Source: Corallium rubrum (lineage: Eukaryota; Cnidaria; Anthozoa; Scleralcyonacea; Coralliidae). From it: a stretch of DNA of 64,000 nucleotides. The position numbers were made by a program, and so were the translations under genes. Of the stretch, positions 42,931 to 52,799 are shown in pieces. Position 1 is the stretch's first letter, and each line of letters begins with the position of its first letter. The stretch is taken from assembly GCA_964035015.1 (NCBI GenBank), contig OZ036005.1, positions 12,698,468-12,762,467 on the forward strand, given 5' to 3'. The notes beneath the pieces were generated by a model. That model did not search any database. It was not told the DNA's origin and was given only the letters and a program-made list of their open reading frames with translations.

Positions 42931-43170
42931 TTTTTTTCATCTCAATACATCTCACGAAATATCATCCTTAAATTTTCCTTTGTTTTTTGTTGCGTTTTTC
43001 TTTAAAAAAATAGAGTTTTTGTTTTTTATTTCAAATATTCTACCAGATTAAAACTATATTTTCATTCCGACAGGAGTAGCTATTTCCAGGCCTCCAATAA
43101 AAAAAGAGCGCAAGGGGGGTTGCTGTAAAAGTGGGCGAGGGGTTATTGCATTTATGTATTTCTAGTTTTA

Positions 43171-44710
43171 TTAAAATAAGCCCTATGTCATAAGTGATAA
43201 CCGATTCCAATCCCTCGGGGAGTTGGGTGCAACCAACCTCGTACCCAGGGCCATTTGTGGGAGCTGGGCCAAGATCACTAATCTGAAAAACAGGACTGGA
43301 TTGGATATTCTATTGTGTCGGATGAGCTGATTTTGAAGCCGTTTATTTGCATAGACAAGACATCATTAGAGACTGCGATTGTACAAGCAAATCAAACTGC
43401 GGCACTTGCGAAATGTTTATATAGTCTGGCCAATATATCGACTTTGCTAACCATAAATGCACAAAAACCTGAACTTAATTTGACGCTTCACCAACAAGGT
43501 CATATTGGAGTGACCTCATTACAAATTCAATGGCTAATCTGAGAGGAAAAGCAAATTAAAACTGACCGACATCAAATACCAATATGCACCTTCTCTAACA
43601 TTAAATAAAAAATGTCAGAATGCCCTGCAACATGTCTGCAACTCCACAGTAGTTGTTACTTGTTAGCTGGCTTCATTTTAAGTAATAGAAACTCGATCCA
43701 GTCCTATTTTTCATATCAGTGGGCCAAGATGACAGCCAAAAACAAGATGGCGAGAACAAATGGCCCTTGGCACTGACCGCCAAAAATGCGCCACGCCATA
43801 AAATGGCGCATTTTTTACTCGGACCCAGTCTTCACTAAGTTTATCGCGCCTGGCCAGGCTCAATTTTTTCTGATTATTTAGATCAGGTTGACTGACCCAA
43901 ACTGGAAATAATCAAAATATTTTTTTCCAGATAAGTTTTCAAATTATTAAAATAACCAGACTTTTAATAAATATCTGTAAAAGCTTAGTATTTATCATTT
44001 ACTTCACCGTTGTGTCTGTGTATCAAATTCGCAAGAAATTGAATTGCCATTGTCTGGGATCCCGTAATTCCTTTCGGCGGATTCAATTCAGAGTATCTAA
44101 AACATGCAATGTTGTCTCGACCAATCAGATGTGGTGACAGCTCAGTCTGTACCAGGGCCATTAGTTTGTGATTTTTCTGCAATTTTTTCCCTGCAACTTG
44201 TCAACCTTTTTAGGTGTTGGGGCTAGCGTATCCTCTCATTTAAAATTCAGAAATATCCCCAACGCTTATCCTAACCGAACCTCTAATTCTGACCCTAAAC
44301 CTAACTACAATCCTCGGCAAACCTAACTAGAAACACCCGGCGATCACACACCTAATCACAACTCCCCGGAGAGAAAATATGGGGAAACATTTTCTGCGTT
44401 AAGATCATGTTCATGGTTTGCGTTGGAATAAGGCTTCAATCAAGGTTAAGTAAAGACTTGGAACACATTCTTCACTTAGTTGAATGTTCAAACCAGTGAG
44501 CTCTATATATAACAGGAGTGATATCGTACCCAGGAATTTAACGTCGCTCCATCGATGGCTAAGCAAAAACCCTGGTAGGAGTTGCTGATGCCACCACCCA
44601 TATTTTGGGTGATCGATGGCGTCAGTAATTCGCAAATATTGCTTTGGGAAGGGAGGCCAGGATTATGTTTGCATTCTTGAAACTTCCGGACCGGGGGGAT
44701 AGCCATGCAC
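43171..44710. repeat. dispersed repeat modules R1 and R2 (copy 2) with an inverted-repeat insert
   Basis: ATAAGTGATAACCGATTCC at 43192 begins module R1 (see 33040). R1 resumes at 44210 (TATCCTCTCATTT, TCCCCAACGCTTATCCTAAC, TTTCTGCGTTAAGATCA). R2 follows at 44450-44715 (AAGACTTGGAACACATTC, GTAGGAGTTGCTGATGCCAC). Between them, 43240-43773 is an insert with inverted ends CCCAGGGCCATTTGT / ACAAATGGCCCTTGG and inner CTGAAAAACAGGACTGGATT / ATCCAGTCCTATTTTTCAT. The 75-codon frame at 43315-43542 in it is unrecognised. Confidence 0.5.
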
Positions 44711-44714
44711 GAAC

Positions 44715-45585
44715 GTACATCATCATCATAAGCTGTTTCTCCCCTCATGCGGGGGTCAGGTCGTCTCGTAACCGCTTTCCATATCTTGCTCTGTCTCCGC
44801 ATATCTCCAAATCAATCGACTTTCCATATTCCTTGATACGATCCTTCCATCTCTGCCTCGGTCTTCCTTGCATGCGGCCTTTTCAATTCCCTTCTTCTCC
44901 TCTGTCTGCTACCCACTTAACCATTTCATTGTCCTCACACCTTCTCACATGACCGTACCACCTCAATCTGTTTTCTTGCACCTTATCTCTCATTTGCACC
45001 ACCCCAACATCCCTACGCACCTCTTCGTTCTTCATTCTATCCCTCTTGGGGACACCTCTTATCGCCCTCAGGCATTTCATCTCCGCCACTTCCAACTTGC
45101 TTAGGTGTATTTTCTTCACGGCCCATGTCTCAGATCCATAGAGGGCTGCAGGTCTAACCATCGTCTTGTAAGTCTGTTTCTTCAGTCTTACAGGCATCCT
45201 TCTGTCATCCTATTCCCTTCACCCTTGCCCGTATTTCGTGATCCAGCCCTCCTTGCTCATGGGCCCAGCTCCCAAGGTATTTAAAGGCCGTAGTTTGTCT
45301 CAGTGCCTGACCATTTATAATGATAGATATCCTCGGTGCTGGATCCGTACGTGTTACTACCACAACCTCCATTTTCGCCTGGCTCATCTTCATACCGTGG
45401 GCGCGCAGCTCTTCGTTCCATTTGTTGGTGGCTCTTTGTATAGCGTCCTCGGTTTTCTCATTCAGTACAATGTCATCAGCGTATATCAGTTCCGATCCGC
45501 CGCTCGATGGACACCTTCTGCAAACATAGTCCAGGATGATGACGAAAATCAGTGGGCTTAAGCCAGAGCCCTGATTTACCCAGGC
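44715..45585 (-). pseudogene. LINE (RTE/Nimb-like) reverse-transcriptase C-terminal fragment
   Basis: Minus strand, in several frames: GLSPLIFVIILDYVCRRC near 45550 (motif B/C spacing), ELIYADDIVLNEKTEDAI (YADD catalytic motif C, disrupted frame), MKMSQAKMEVVVVTR, INGQALRQTTAFKYLGSW, then TYKTMVRPAALYGSETWAVK, MKCLRAIRGVPKRDRM, ENRLRWYGHVRRCEDNEMVK. The C-terminal YGHV(R/L)R motif is typical of this LINE group. 5'-truncated at ~45585. The 3' end is a short (ATG)n tail (CATCATCATCAT on the plus strand at ~44720). Confidence 0.85.
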
Positions 45586-45589
45586 TCTT

Positions 45590-46494
45590 TCTGCGGAAAA
45601 TAAACAAATACGACGGCAACGATCAGTTTGAAAGGGAGAAGAACAATTTATTAAAATTGGAAGCTAATTATTTTTATCGTTGTCAAGTGAAGTACCTGTA
45701 AGAAAACTAGAAGATTTTTAGTGCTTTTAGGGAACTTTCTCGAGTAGTGGTAGAAGATGCAAAGCGTCTTTAACTCTTTCCTGTCCGTATCGGTCTTTAG
45801 TAATTTATTCTGGCTCACGCCAGACGATTTTATTCACCCCTGGGGAAGCTGCACTGACCTGTATATAACTGGACTGCGGGTGCTGCCAAAAAATCCTGAC
45901 CATTTTCAGATTCAAAATGGCGGCATTTACAGGTCTTACATACTAATATCTACACTAAGTGGATGGGCGGTATAGAACAAATCGATTTGCCAGGTTTGAA
46001 CCTACTGGCAGCCATGTTGGTACACCCAAAAGATCGATCCTCTCAACCAATCACTAATTTTGTCATGCATATTATAAATATAATTATTGTCTTAATAAAA
46101 GATGGACACCAGGGTCGGGAGTTGGGGGGGTGGGGGGGGGGGGGGTGGTAAAATAACCGAAATATAGAATTCAGCCAGGATTTTAAGCACCAGAAATCGC
46201 ATAATCCTTGCAAAACCAACTTTGAAACTCGAGCTAGCTATCTGGAAAAACCTGGTGGAATATTGCGGCTTCTGGTTTCACTTGAACTTCTTTCACATAC
46301 CTACTGTCTCTTTGAAAAGCTGGGAAGTAAATTAAACCTAATTTCTTGTGTTCATAAGCACCGGTTGCACTGTCATCTGCTTGGGTTTCAGTTATATAAT
46401 GTTTTTGCAGCAGATCATGTGAAAATAGTGGAAGTGACTTTAAATCTTGTCTTCATTGTTTGTGGTTTTGCTTCTGTTCATTTATTAATATTTA
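45590..46494. other. no recognised gene; a 78-codon ORF at 46263-46499
   Basis: The plus-strand frame 46263-46499 (MRLLVSLELLSHTYCLFEKL ...) is hydrophobic and runs a few bases into the Polinton terminus. It has no domain I recognise. 46117-46145 is a G-rich run. Confidence 0.3.
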
Positions 46495-47299
46495 AGTAGT
46501 GATACCCCCCACTCCAGGGACCAAAGGGATGTCGCCTCATTAAATATTCAACTTATTATTTATTATTTATTCTAGTATATAGAGTAAACGAATCCTTGAA
46601 GGAAGAATCAAATCGAGAAGTCGTGAAAAGAACGATTTTAAGTGTCGAAATATAAACTAAAGGCAAAGCGATTTATTACTTTGAAAGCGTTGCTACGCTT
46701 CCTGTTACCAAGTGTGATATTTGCATATTTATCCTCAGTGCACGTGCAGGAGACAAAAGAGAAACTCATTAGGGGTCATTAAGAGGATTAGGCAAGTCTA
46801 GGCGAGAAAGTCATTAGCGTGTATTTTGCATAAGACAGAATTCACAACAATCAGTTTAAATATTTATTTAGGCTTTGGTTTAAACTTACGCATTTCAAAA
46901 CAAATTACGGTTACATATAAAAAGTTTTAGTAAGGTCTGCTTCTTAGACTATATTTAAGTGTTTTTATTTTAAAAGTAGTAGCATGATAATCTTTCTTGT
47001 CCTCTGATGATAATTGGGACACATCTTCTTTTGTCATGGGTAAATATTTTGATCTAGTCATCATTAGGTGGTGTTCATACTCTTCTCTTTCATCCGGAGT
47101 CATCTTTGCCAAGTCTTTCTCTGTCGGGTCGCCCAAACTTTCCCAGTTATGAAAGAAATTATGTTTAAGCGTCGGTTGTTCAACGGTAGGAGGCGGTGTT
47201 GCAAAATAGGTTTTAGGTGTGGCAGGGAAACCCAACGGAAGATTGTCAGTTTCTTGCTTTATCTCCGGTGTCAAATTTGGTGTATTTTTCCGAGGCTGA
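46495..47299. repeat. left TIR of Polinton copy 1 (internally deleted)
   Basis: Matches the right TIR (56121-57442, inverted) except that about 512 bases (56849-57360) are missing after the first 82. The missing block holds the N-terminus of the BH1 gene and the TGACGT repeats. Shared inner stretches include CATTAGGGGTCATTAAGAGG and ATAAATATGCAAATATCACA (as complement). Confidence 0.85.
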
Positions 47300-47597
47300 G
47301 TTTGAAGATTAGTCAGAGGTTGAGACTGATTTTGCAGTTGGTTTTGAAACGTCAGAAAACGTACGTCCTAGCTGATTGGAGTAAAGTATGTTCTTTTCTT
47401 CAGGTGTTAACTGTAGCGCTTGTACAATATCTTGCATTTTTTGTTCTGTATTGTACATGGCATTAACGATCGGAGGCAATTGATAGGATTGCTTTTGTAT
47501 GAAACTACCTAGCTGTTGCTGCAGGCTGGAGTTATTTTCTCCAGGTAGAACATTGGTCTTGAGGCGATGAACATCGTCCGTGGTCGGCTTTAGATCA
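46927..47597 (-). pseudogene. Polinton virion-type gene downstream of the ATPase (frameshifted)
   Basis: Minus strand. The first part (47309-47597) includes the last ATPase-like residues (LKPTTDDVHRLKTNVLPGEN), then SYQLPPIVNAMYNTEQKMQD and QALQLTPEEKNILYSNQLGR. A one-base shift near 47345 leads to QNQLQNQSQPLTNLQTQPRK and a C-terminal region with KMTPDEREEYEHHLMMTRSK and YLPMTKEDVSQLSSEDKK, ending RSRPY at 46930. The helical 'x-MQ-x-I ... K-x-x-LY-x-Q-x-x-R' segment recurs in Polinton small genes as I know them. The C-terminal third lies in the TIR, so a second copy is at 56113-56483. Function unknown, possibly a minor virion protein. Confidence 0.6.
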
Positions 47598-47841
47598 AGC
47601 ATTTAAATAACCATGAGGGCGACTTGTGGCTTCCTCGCAACTCTTCATAAATTCATGGACATGACCTGGGTTCACCTGCCGTGCCAAGACAGAAATTTGT
47701 TGTTTATCCCTTGGAGACTTAAAGAACACAATATAGTGTGCGTTGAGGCTGATGTTTCTGGTTTCTTTGCCTTGATGGAAAATGTTCTGAACAATATAGA
47801 TCACGGAGAGATTCCTGTGATGACTACCTTTAGTAAATAGA
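47598..47841 (-). pseudogene. Polinton packaging ATPase, C-terminal piece
   Basis: Minus strand, open from the edge of the nested element: LFTKGSHHRNLSVIYIVQNI, then GKETRNISLNAHYIVFFKSP, ISVLARQVNPGHVHEFMKS and ATSRPHGYL, a highly characteristic order for Polinton/adintovirus FtsK-HerA-type packaging ATPases (strand with VQN sensor, S-L-N-A-H-Y, L-A-R-Q). A frameshift at about 47597 breaks the junction to the last residues. The N-terminal pieces are at 51590-51839 and 52538-52736, so the gene is split by two insertions. Confidence 0.85.
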
Positions 47842-47985
47842 CTACACACGTAAAAACGCACGCTCTGTTACAGCATCCAACAGCACTGATATCAGGTCTG
47901 TTACATTATGATTCCATCAGGTCTGAACAGGATAATGTAGCGACCCCTGTTACAGCTATGATGACCACAGTCTGTATCAGCACTG

Positions 47986-48250
47986 ATGTCAGGCATGTAC
48001 AGCCCTGATGCCAATCAGACTGTAACAGCCATGATAGATCGCGTGGAAACGCGACGTGACCCGCGCGTGATCCATGACCCGTTCTCGAAACTCGCGTGGA
48101 TAATTATTCCACGCGTGGATGAACAAAATGCCGGTACAAAAATTCCCCGGGTATACTCCGAAACTGGTTTGCTGCCGAAAAAACTAGGAAAAAAGGTGCA
48201 CAGAAGTAACTACGACAAAAAAACTACGCGACAGAAACATCAGGTAACTA
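47986..48250 (+). other. exon-like ORF near the left end of the nested element
   Basis: The frame reads RRDPRVIHDPFSKLAWIIIP, RVDEQNAGTKIPRVYSETGL and KKLGKKVHRSNYDKKTTRQK followed by HQ and GTAACT, a possible splice donor at ~48243. Contains TGGAAACGCGACG-type repeats. No domain recognised. The start ATG is uncertain because the repeat cluster overlaps it. Confidence 0.3.
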
Positions 48251-48589
48251 CTTTTATTATTTTTTATACTTATCAACTAAGATTTACAAAAATAAAGAGC
48301 ATTTCACCACTATAAATCTTCATTTCGACGAATGCTTAATCCAACAATTTTTGTACACTTCGTTTTTCTAATTTAGTCACATATAATACTGCAAAAAGAA
48401 AAGAGAAATGATCAGGTATATAATCTTTACTTACAAATCCAGGCTTGAGAAGATGCACAGTATACGTTATGCAGCCAAAACTAGGAAAGAAGAAAAACAT
48501 TACATTAGTTCTTTTTGTCAATATTAACCAAACTATAAAGGTAATACCTCAAGAGTTAATCTTGCAATTTACATTCTGCAACCCATATT

Positions 48590-49225
48590 TCTTAAATTCC
48601 TTCTTGTCACACTATACAAATTAGAGAAGACAAATATATTTGTTTGAGAAACTAGATACAATGTAACCAGTATCAATACAGTATATAAAGTACCTTACAA
48701 CCTATTAATGTATATTTTTTTTGTCCAGCTGGATACACTATAAAATAATGGGGAAAAAAAAGAAAGGCATGTTACTTAGTTTCTAAATCTCAAAAATGCT
48801 AAGCAAATGTACATCTGTTAGATCTCATAATATATATTTCTCCTTGCCTGGTCATACTATATAAAGAGAAGAAAAAAAAAAGATGTGAATTTCTAAGTCT
48901 TAAAATGCAAACCTAATACACACCTGTAGGTTTTATTGTGGTTGTATTCTCTCTTTGACAGGCCAAGCTATACAAAGAGAGGGAAAGAAAGACATATTAC
49001 TTTCTAAACCTTAAAAATGCTGTGCTAATACATACCTGTTAGGTTTTATTGTGGTTATTATATTCTCTCTTTGACAGGCCAAGCTATACAAAGAGAAGAA
49101 AAGAAATACATATTACTTTCTAAACCTTAAGAATGCTGAAATAATACACACCTGTTAGGTTTTATTGTGGTTATATTCTCTCCTTGCCAGGGCAAGCTAC
49201 ACAAAGAGAAGAAAAGAAAGACATT
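48590..49225. repeat. tandem repeat of about 120-125 bp, 4-5 copies
   Basis: Each unit contains TATTACTTTCTAAACCTTAA, ACACCTGTTAGGTTTTATTG, TGGTTATATTCTCTCTTTGA and CAGGCCAAGCTATACAAAGA. Units at about 48740, 48865, 48990, 49110; the outer ones are more diverged. Confidence 0.75.
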
Positions 49226-50870
49226 CAAGGGAGTTGTCATTATCTATGGAGAGGGGGGGGGGGGGAGGCAAATAAAGTTTCACTCCCATATATAGAGGGG
49301 TCAGAAACGTTTTACTCGATCTAGAGAAAGGGGGGGTCAAAACAATTTGAGGCTTAAATACCATGTCTAGAGTTCTGATTTTTAAAATTGTCATGAATGC
49401 ATGACATTGACCTTTTTGCACTCGCATACTATAAAAAAAAGCACAAATGGATAAAACATTTTGTAAACTTTTCCTCTTCTGATTAACTGTGAATATAATA
49501 CCATTTTAATAATACCACTGTACTAAGTTTTCGGGTTATTGACTAATTAAGTTTGATCTTAAATATTATTACAAAAAATTTAGAAGACACAGTGATTTTA
49601 AACATGTGGCATTCATTGTCCTGTTATTAAATGATAAATATTAAACAAGAAATGTTAAATAAAATATCTTGTGCTATTTTGAATATATTATTTTAAATTT
49701 GGCTCATCTATACACCGGTCTTTGTTCGTATGAGGGTAATTTATTGGTATGGAAAACAGCACTGGCATAACCAAGGGGGCTGAGGGGGACATCGCCCCCT
49801 GAATGGTCTCCAAGACCATTCTCATGAAAAGTTTAAATCTGTGGAGAAACTTGTAAGGGGGGGGAGGGGGTTACAGTTGTTTTAAGGCCAAGTGAGTGGA
49901 TCAGTAATGTGTTATATATATATAGCAGGCATGTATATATATGCTATAAATTACTAAGGGTCTATTAATAAAATGCCTCCAACTTGTTTTAATTTACATT
50001 TACTAGCTACTAGTTTAGAAATAAATCTAAAGATATTCTGACGTGTATCATTCTATGTTAATTCTGGTTTAATAATAGTAACAAAATTATGTAATTTATG
50101 GCTTTCAGATTACAATACTCTTAAATACTTGCTCTTGGGTTGGGGGGGGGGGGGCAAGAACCTCGATCTCCTAGGGGGTGTGGGGGCATGCCATCCAAAA
50201 AATTGTTTGACTTCTAGGGTCTCTGAAACACTATTTCCTGCATTTTGAACCCTGGCTATGTACTGGGAAACAGTTTTACCTGTGCAATGTTCTGTCCCCA
50301 TATAGTTATGGCTTAAGACTTCAGCTAGATACCTGTATAAATAAATAATAATATATATAAGAAAAACAATAATTGTAAAGAAATAATGAAATGTTAGTCT
50401 TGACACCCGAATAACTATTTTTATAGTTATTATATTTTCTGGATTATGGCTTTGCTGTGTGCATTTAAAAAATATGAAAATATAATAAAATACTGGCATG
50501 TTTCTTTGACATTTAATAATACCCCACGGTGATGCACCCCTAAAGTGTATCGATTTGTGGTTATATATAAGATCTGACTGTGCAACATAAAACAAATAAA
50601 TCTTATTTTCTATAGTTTTGTGCAATATATTTAAAACATGTCCAACAATATTGGAAAACAACAGAATTATTTACGTCCAGAAATTTCATTTCTAACTTAA
50701 TCTTTTTGTACTATCATTCATTTGACCAGTTTACTAGATTTTAAAACTTACCCTAAGCTTTGTGTGCAGCTAGAATTGCAGCCAGTTGCTGACGCCATAA
50801 CATTTGTAGAGTTGTCCAATTTTGCCTTGTTTCAATACCAGTGTTTTGGGAAGAAACGAGCTTCACAAGC
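49226..50870. other. interior of nested element, no gene recognised
   Basis: AT-rich, with G-runs at 49249-49266, 49860 and 50142-50155. The minus-strand frame 50110-50661 (183 codons) is low-complexity and AT-driven; I do not support it as a gene. Confidence 0.4.
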
Positions 50871-50877
50871 TTTCAAA

Positions 50878-51215
50878 TTAGTATTGTACATACTGCTGGA
50901 ACAAACTTTCTGTTATATCTCCAGAGTCATGTCCAACGAGAACAGTGAGTGATGATTTTCCGCTTTTCATTTTCATCAAGACATTCTGGGCTGAGTCTGT
51001 ACAAAACTCACACACTTGTTGCACGTAATTTTCGCCACAAAAACATTCGCAAAAAGACGTCAAAGTTTGAAATAAACATCCAAAGTTTTTTATGTTAATT
51101 CATCAATAACTGTTGTTTGTTTTTCCATGCCAGACTGTTTTACAAAGCGCTCAGCAAACTCTTCAGTCTCTTGTCTTTTTTTGCTGACGAAGTCACGAAA
51201 AATTCGTGTCGCGAC
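50878..51215 (-). other. exon-like coding pieces near the right end of the nested element
   Basis: Minus strand: TRIFRDFVSKKRQETEEFAE then RFVKQSGMEKQTTVIDEL (51085-51215, charged helical), and SFCECFCGENYVQQVCEFCT, MKMKSGKSSLTVLVGHDSGD (50930-51063) followed by ATATAACAG. The second has a Cys cluster (C-x3-C ... C-x2-C). Different frames, so they would need an intron or frameshift. Could be a transposase or accessory gene; family unknown. Confidence 0.35.
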
Positions 51216-51589
51216 ACGCTGTTACCGCGGGAAAATCCACGCAGTTTCCAACAGCTCTGATACAACCTATTCAACGTGGCTGTTACAGTGCTGATATCGT
51301 CAGTCCTGATTTATCTGATACCAACAGCTTCCATCAGTGCTGTTGCCCCATCATAGCTGTTACAGCCTGTTCTTATAGACGGCTACAGATCTGTTGTCAA
51401 CATACCTGTATCATTCTTTTATATCAGACTGATACAGCACTGATAGACCAACAGTCTGTTGCAGTCTGATGCTGTCAGGTCTGAACAGTCTGTGGACGTC
51501 TACAGCCTGTAACAGCTATGATATCATACCTGTATCAGGCCTGAAGCTGCAACAGGCCGTAACAGACTGTGGCGTTTTTAGGTGTGTAG

Positions 51590-51839
51590 CAATACGTTTC
51601 TCTCCCCCTGATTGAGCCATTAGATCATCGAGAACGATCAGGTTACGTTGAGAGACTTCAAGAAAATTATCAGAGTCATGTTGGAAGGTATACCCTCATA
51701 GAACTCGATGCCTGGTATTGTTTTGATCATTTCTAAATACATGGGTTGCCATTGTCCATAGCACCAAATGATACGTTCAGAAGGAGGATTAATCGTAGTT
51801 TTGGCGTTTTCCAGAAGAGCGTTTTTACCCTTGCTCATG
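51590..51839 (-). pseudogene. Polinton packaging ATPase, middle piece (after P-loop to Walker B)
   Basis: Minus strand: NALLENAKTTINPPSERIIW, CYGQWQPMYLEMIKTIPGI, EFYEGIPSN. After a small frameshift near 51665 come FLEVSQRNLIVLDDLMAQSG + GEKRIA, i.e. the hydrophobic-strand + DD Walker B motif followed by the conserved M-x-x-S-G-G. Bounded on one side by the nested CTACACAC element and on the other by the hAT-like insertion. Confidence 0.85.
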
Positions 51840-52537
51840 CCCGGCGGAGCTGGGGCAGCAGGGGCGGCCACGGCCGCCCCACTTTTTGGTCAAATGTTTT
51901 TGCTGACATAAGCACTTTTAAAAATATATAAAAATAGCGATATAAAATTTTTAAGTTTCATTACAATAAGGTGCTGCAATCTTGCAAACGAAGTCCAGAA
52001 TGAGATTTGTCAAGGTATACTTAGTTAAGCACCGAGTTTTACCTTCTCATTAACCTCACCGGCGTAACATTATGGCTAATTTATTCAGAGAGTTGTTTTT
52101 ATTGGTAGAGTTTTTTTGTACCACTCGTCATCTTGCGTTTTGCTTTTTCCCGTCATGAAGGTTATTTTATGTTTTAGTTTAATGTGGGAAGACTGTTTTC
52201 TTTTTATTGTTTTTTAAACAACAATTTTACCTTTGCCTGCAGTTTGTAGTTCGGCGTACCAAGGTGAAGCTTAAACATTCTATTAGCGAATGAATCCGGC
52301 AGGTTAAAAAGCCGTAATTATTAAATTTTCTTAATGCAACAAATGCCTTAAATTATCGTGAATTTTCTCTTTAAATGCCTGAATATCACCGTTGTCTTAC
52401 CGATTGATTTTTCGGAAATTCCTCTCAGAACTCTCCGAAAATGCCTTTCTGAGGCATGCAAAATTCAAAATTTTCTGGGGAGCATGCCCCCAGACCCCCC
52501 CCTAGCCGCTCCACTTCTCCAGAGCTTCCGCCGGGCC
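51840..52537. mobile_element. hAT-like insertion in the ATPase P-loop region
   Basis: Flanked by TGCTCATG (51832-51839) and TGCCCATG (52538-52545), an 8-bp duplication with one change. Ends CCCGGCGGAGCT and AGCTTCCGCCGGGCC are inverted. Interior GGGAGCATGCCCCCAGACCC is shared with the CAGGGACGTAGCCAGG family (32657-33031, 58447-58804). No transposase ORF. Confidence 0.7.
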
Positions 52538-52736
52538 TGCCCATGCTGTTTTACCAACGCTGTGTGCATCCAGCGACAATGCAAGTAAATGGATGCTGCA
52601 TGACTGTTGCTCCATTGGTAACTGGGGAAACATGCCCTGTACTACTTTCCTGATGGGAATTTTTAATATGGCGTTGAAGATTGCCTCTTGACGAAAACGT
52701 TTTTCCGCAAGTGTTACAGATGTACGACATATTCAC
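52538..52736 (-). pseudogene. Polinton ATPase N-terminus with C2H2 finger (copy 1)
   Basis: Minus strand, start at 52736 or 52730: YICNTCGKTFSSRGNLQRHI + KNSH is a C2H2 finger (C-x2-C-x12-H-x4-H). A linker and then HPFTCIVAGCTQ lead into the P-loop, which is cut by the hAT-like insertion right after the Q. The parallel copy at 62811-63089 keeps the P-loop. Confidence 0.8.
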
Positions 52737-52799
52737 TCTTTGACGTTTAGGAGTAAGATGATTGTTTCAAAGCATATTCGGACAATTTATTTCAATTTC

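Larger units (their letters stand above)
35165..43170. mobile_element. candidate large element with about 1.3-kb inverted arms enclosing a foldback and a GPCR fragment
   Basis: Left arm 35165-36330 plus 39757-39935; right arm 41845-43170 (inverted). Shared words across the arms include CTAGAAATA + CCCCTCGCCC (outer end), AAAAAGAGCGCAA, GGTGGTAACATCGT (tRNA-like), GTGTGTCCTT, AACGTTGATTTGTTTCTGT, ACGTATCC, TTACTTCAAATC, CCAGTGCCC, ACACGCGTGTAAA and ACCCTCACCGGGC. The left arm is interrupted by a 3.4-kb insertion (36331-39756). Core 39936-41844. No transposase visible. It could be a transposon with long TIRs or two inverted repeat copies flanking a segment; a TSD was not found. Confidence 0.5.
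47842..51589. mobile_element. nested DNA transposon in the ATPase gene, CTACACAC TIRs
   Basis: Left end CTACACACGTAAAAACGC, right end GCGTTTTTAGGTGTGTAG (inverted, one mismatch), 3748 bases. Both ends carry clusters of short words (CTGTTACAGC, CTGATATCAGG, CAGTCTGTA), about 200 bases at the left (47870-48030) and 350 at the right (51220-51570), resembling transposase-binding arrays. The interior has tandem repeats and exon-like coding pieces. A TSD is not obvious. Its insertion into coding sequence gives exact boundaries for the element. Confidence 0.75.

Noticed and set aside
50110..50661. 183-codon minus-strand ORF with hydrophobic stretches
   Set aside because: AT-rich low-complexity translation, no motif, inside a transposon; no splice or start context.
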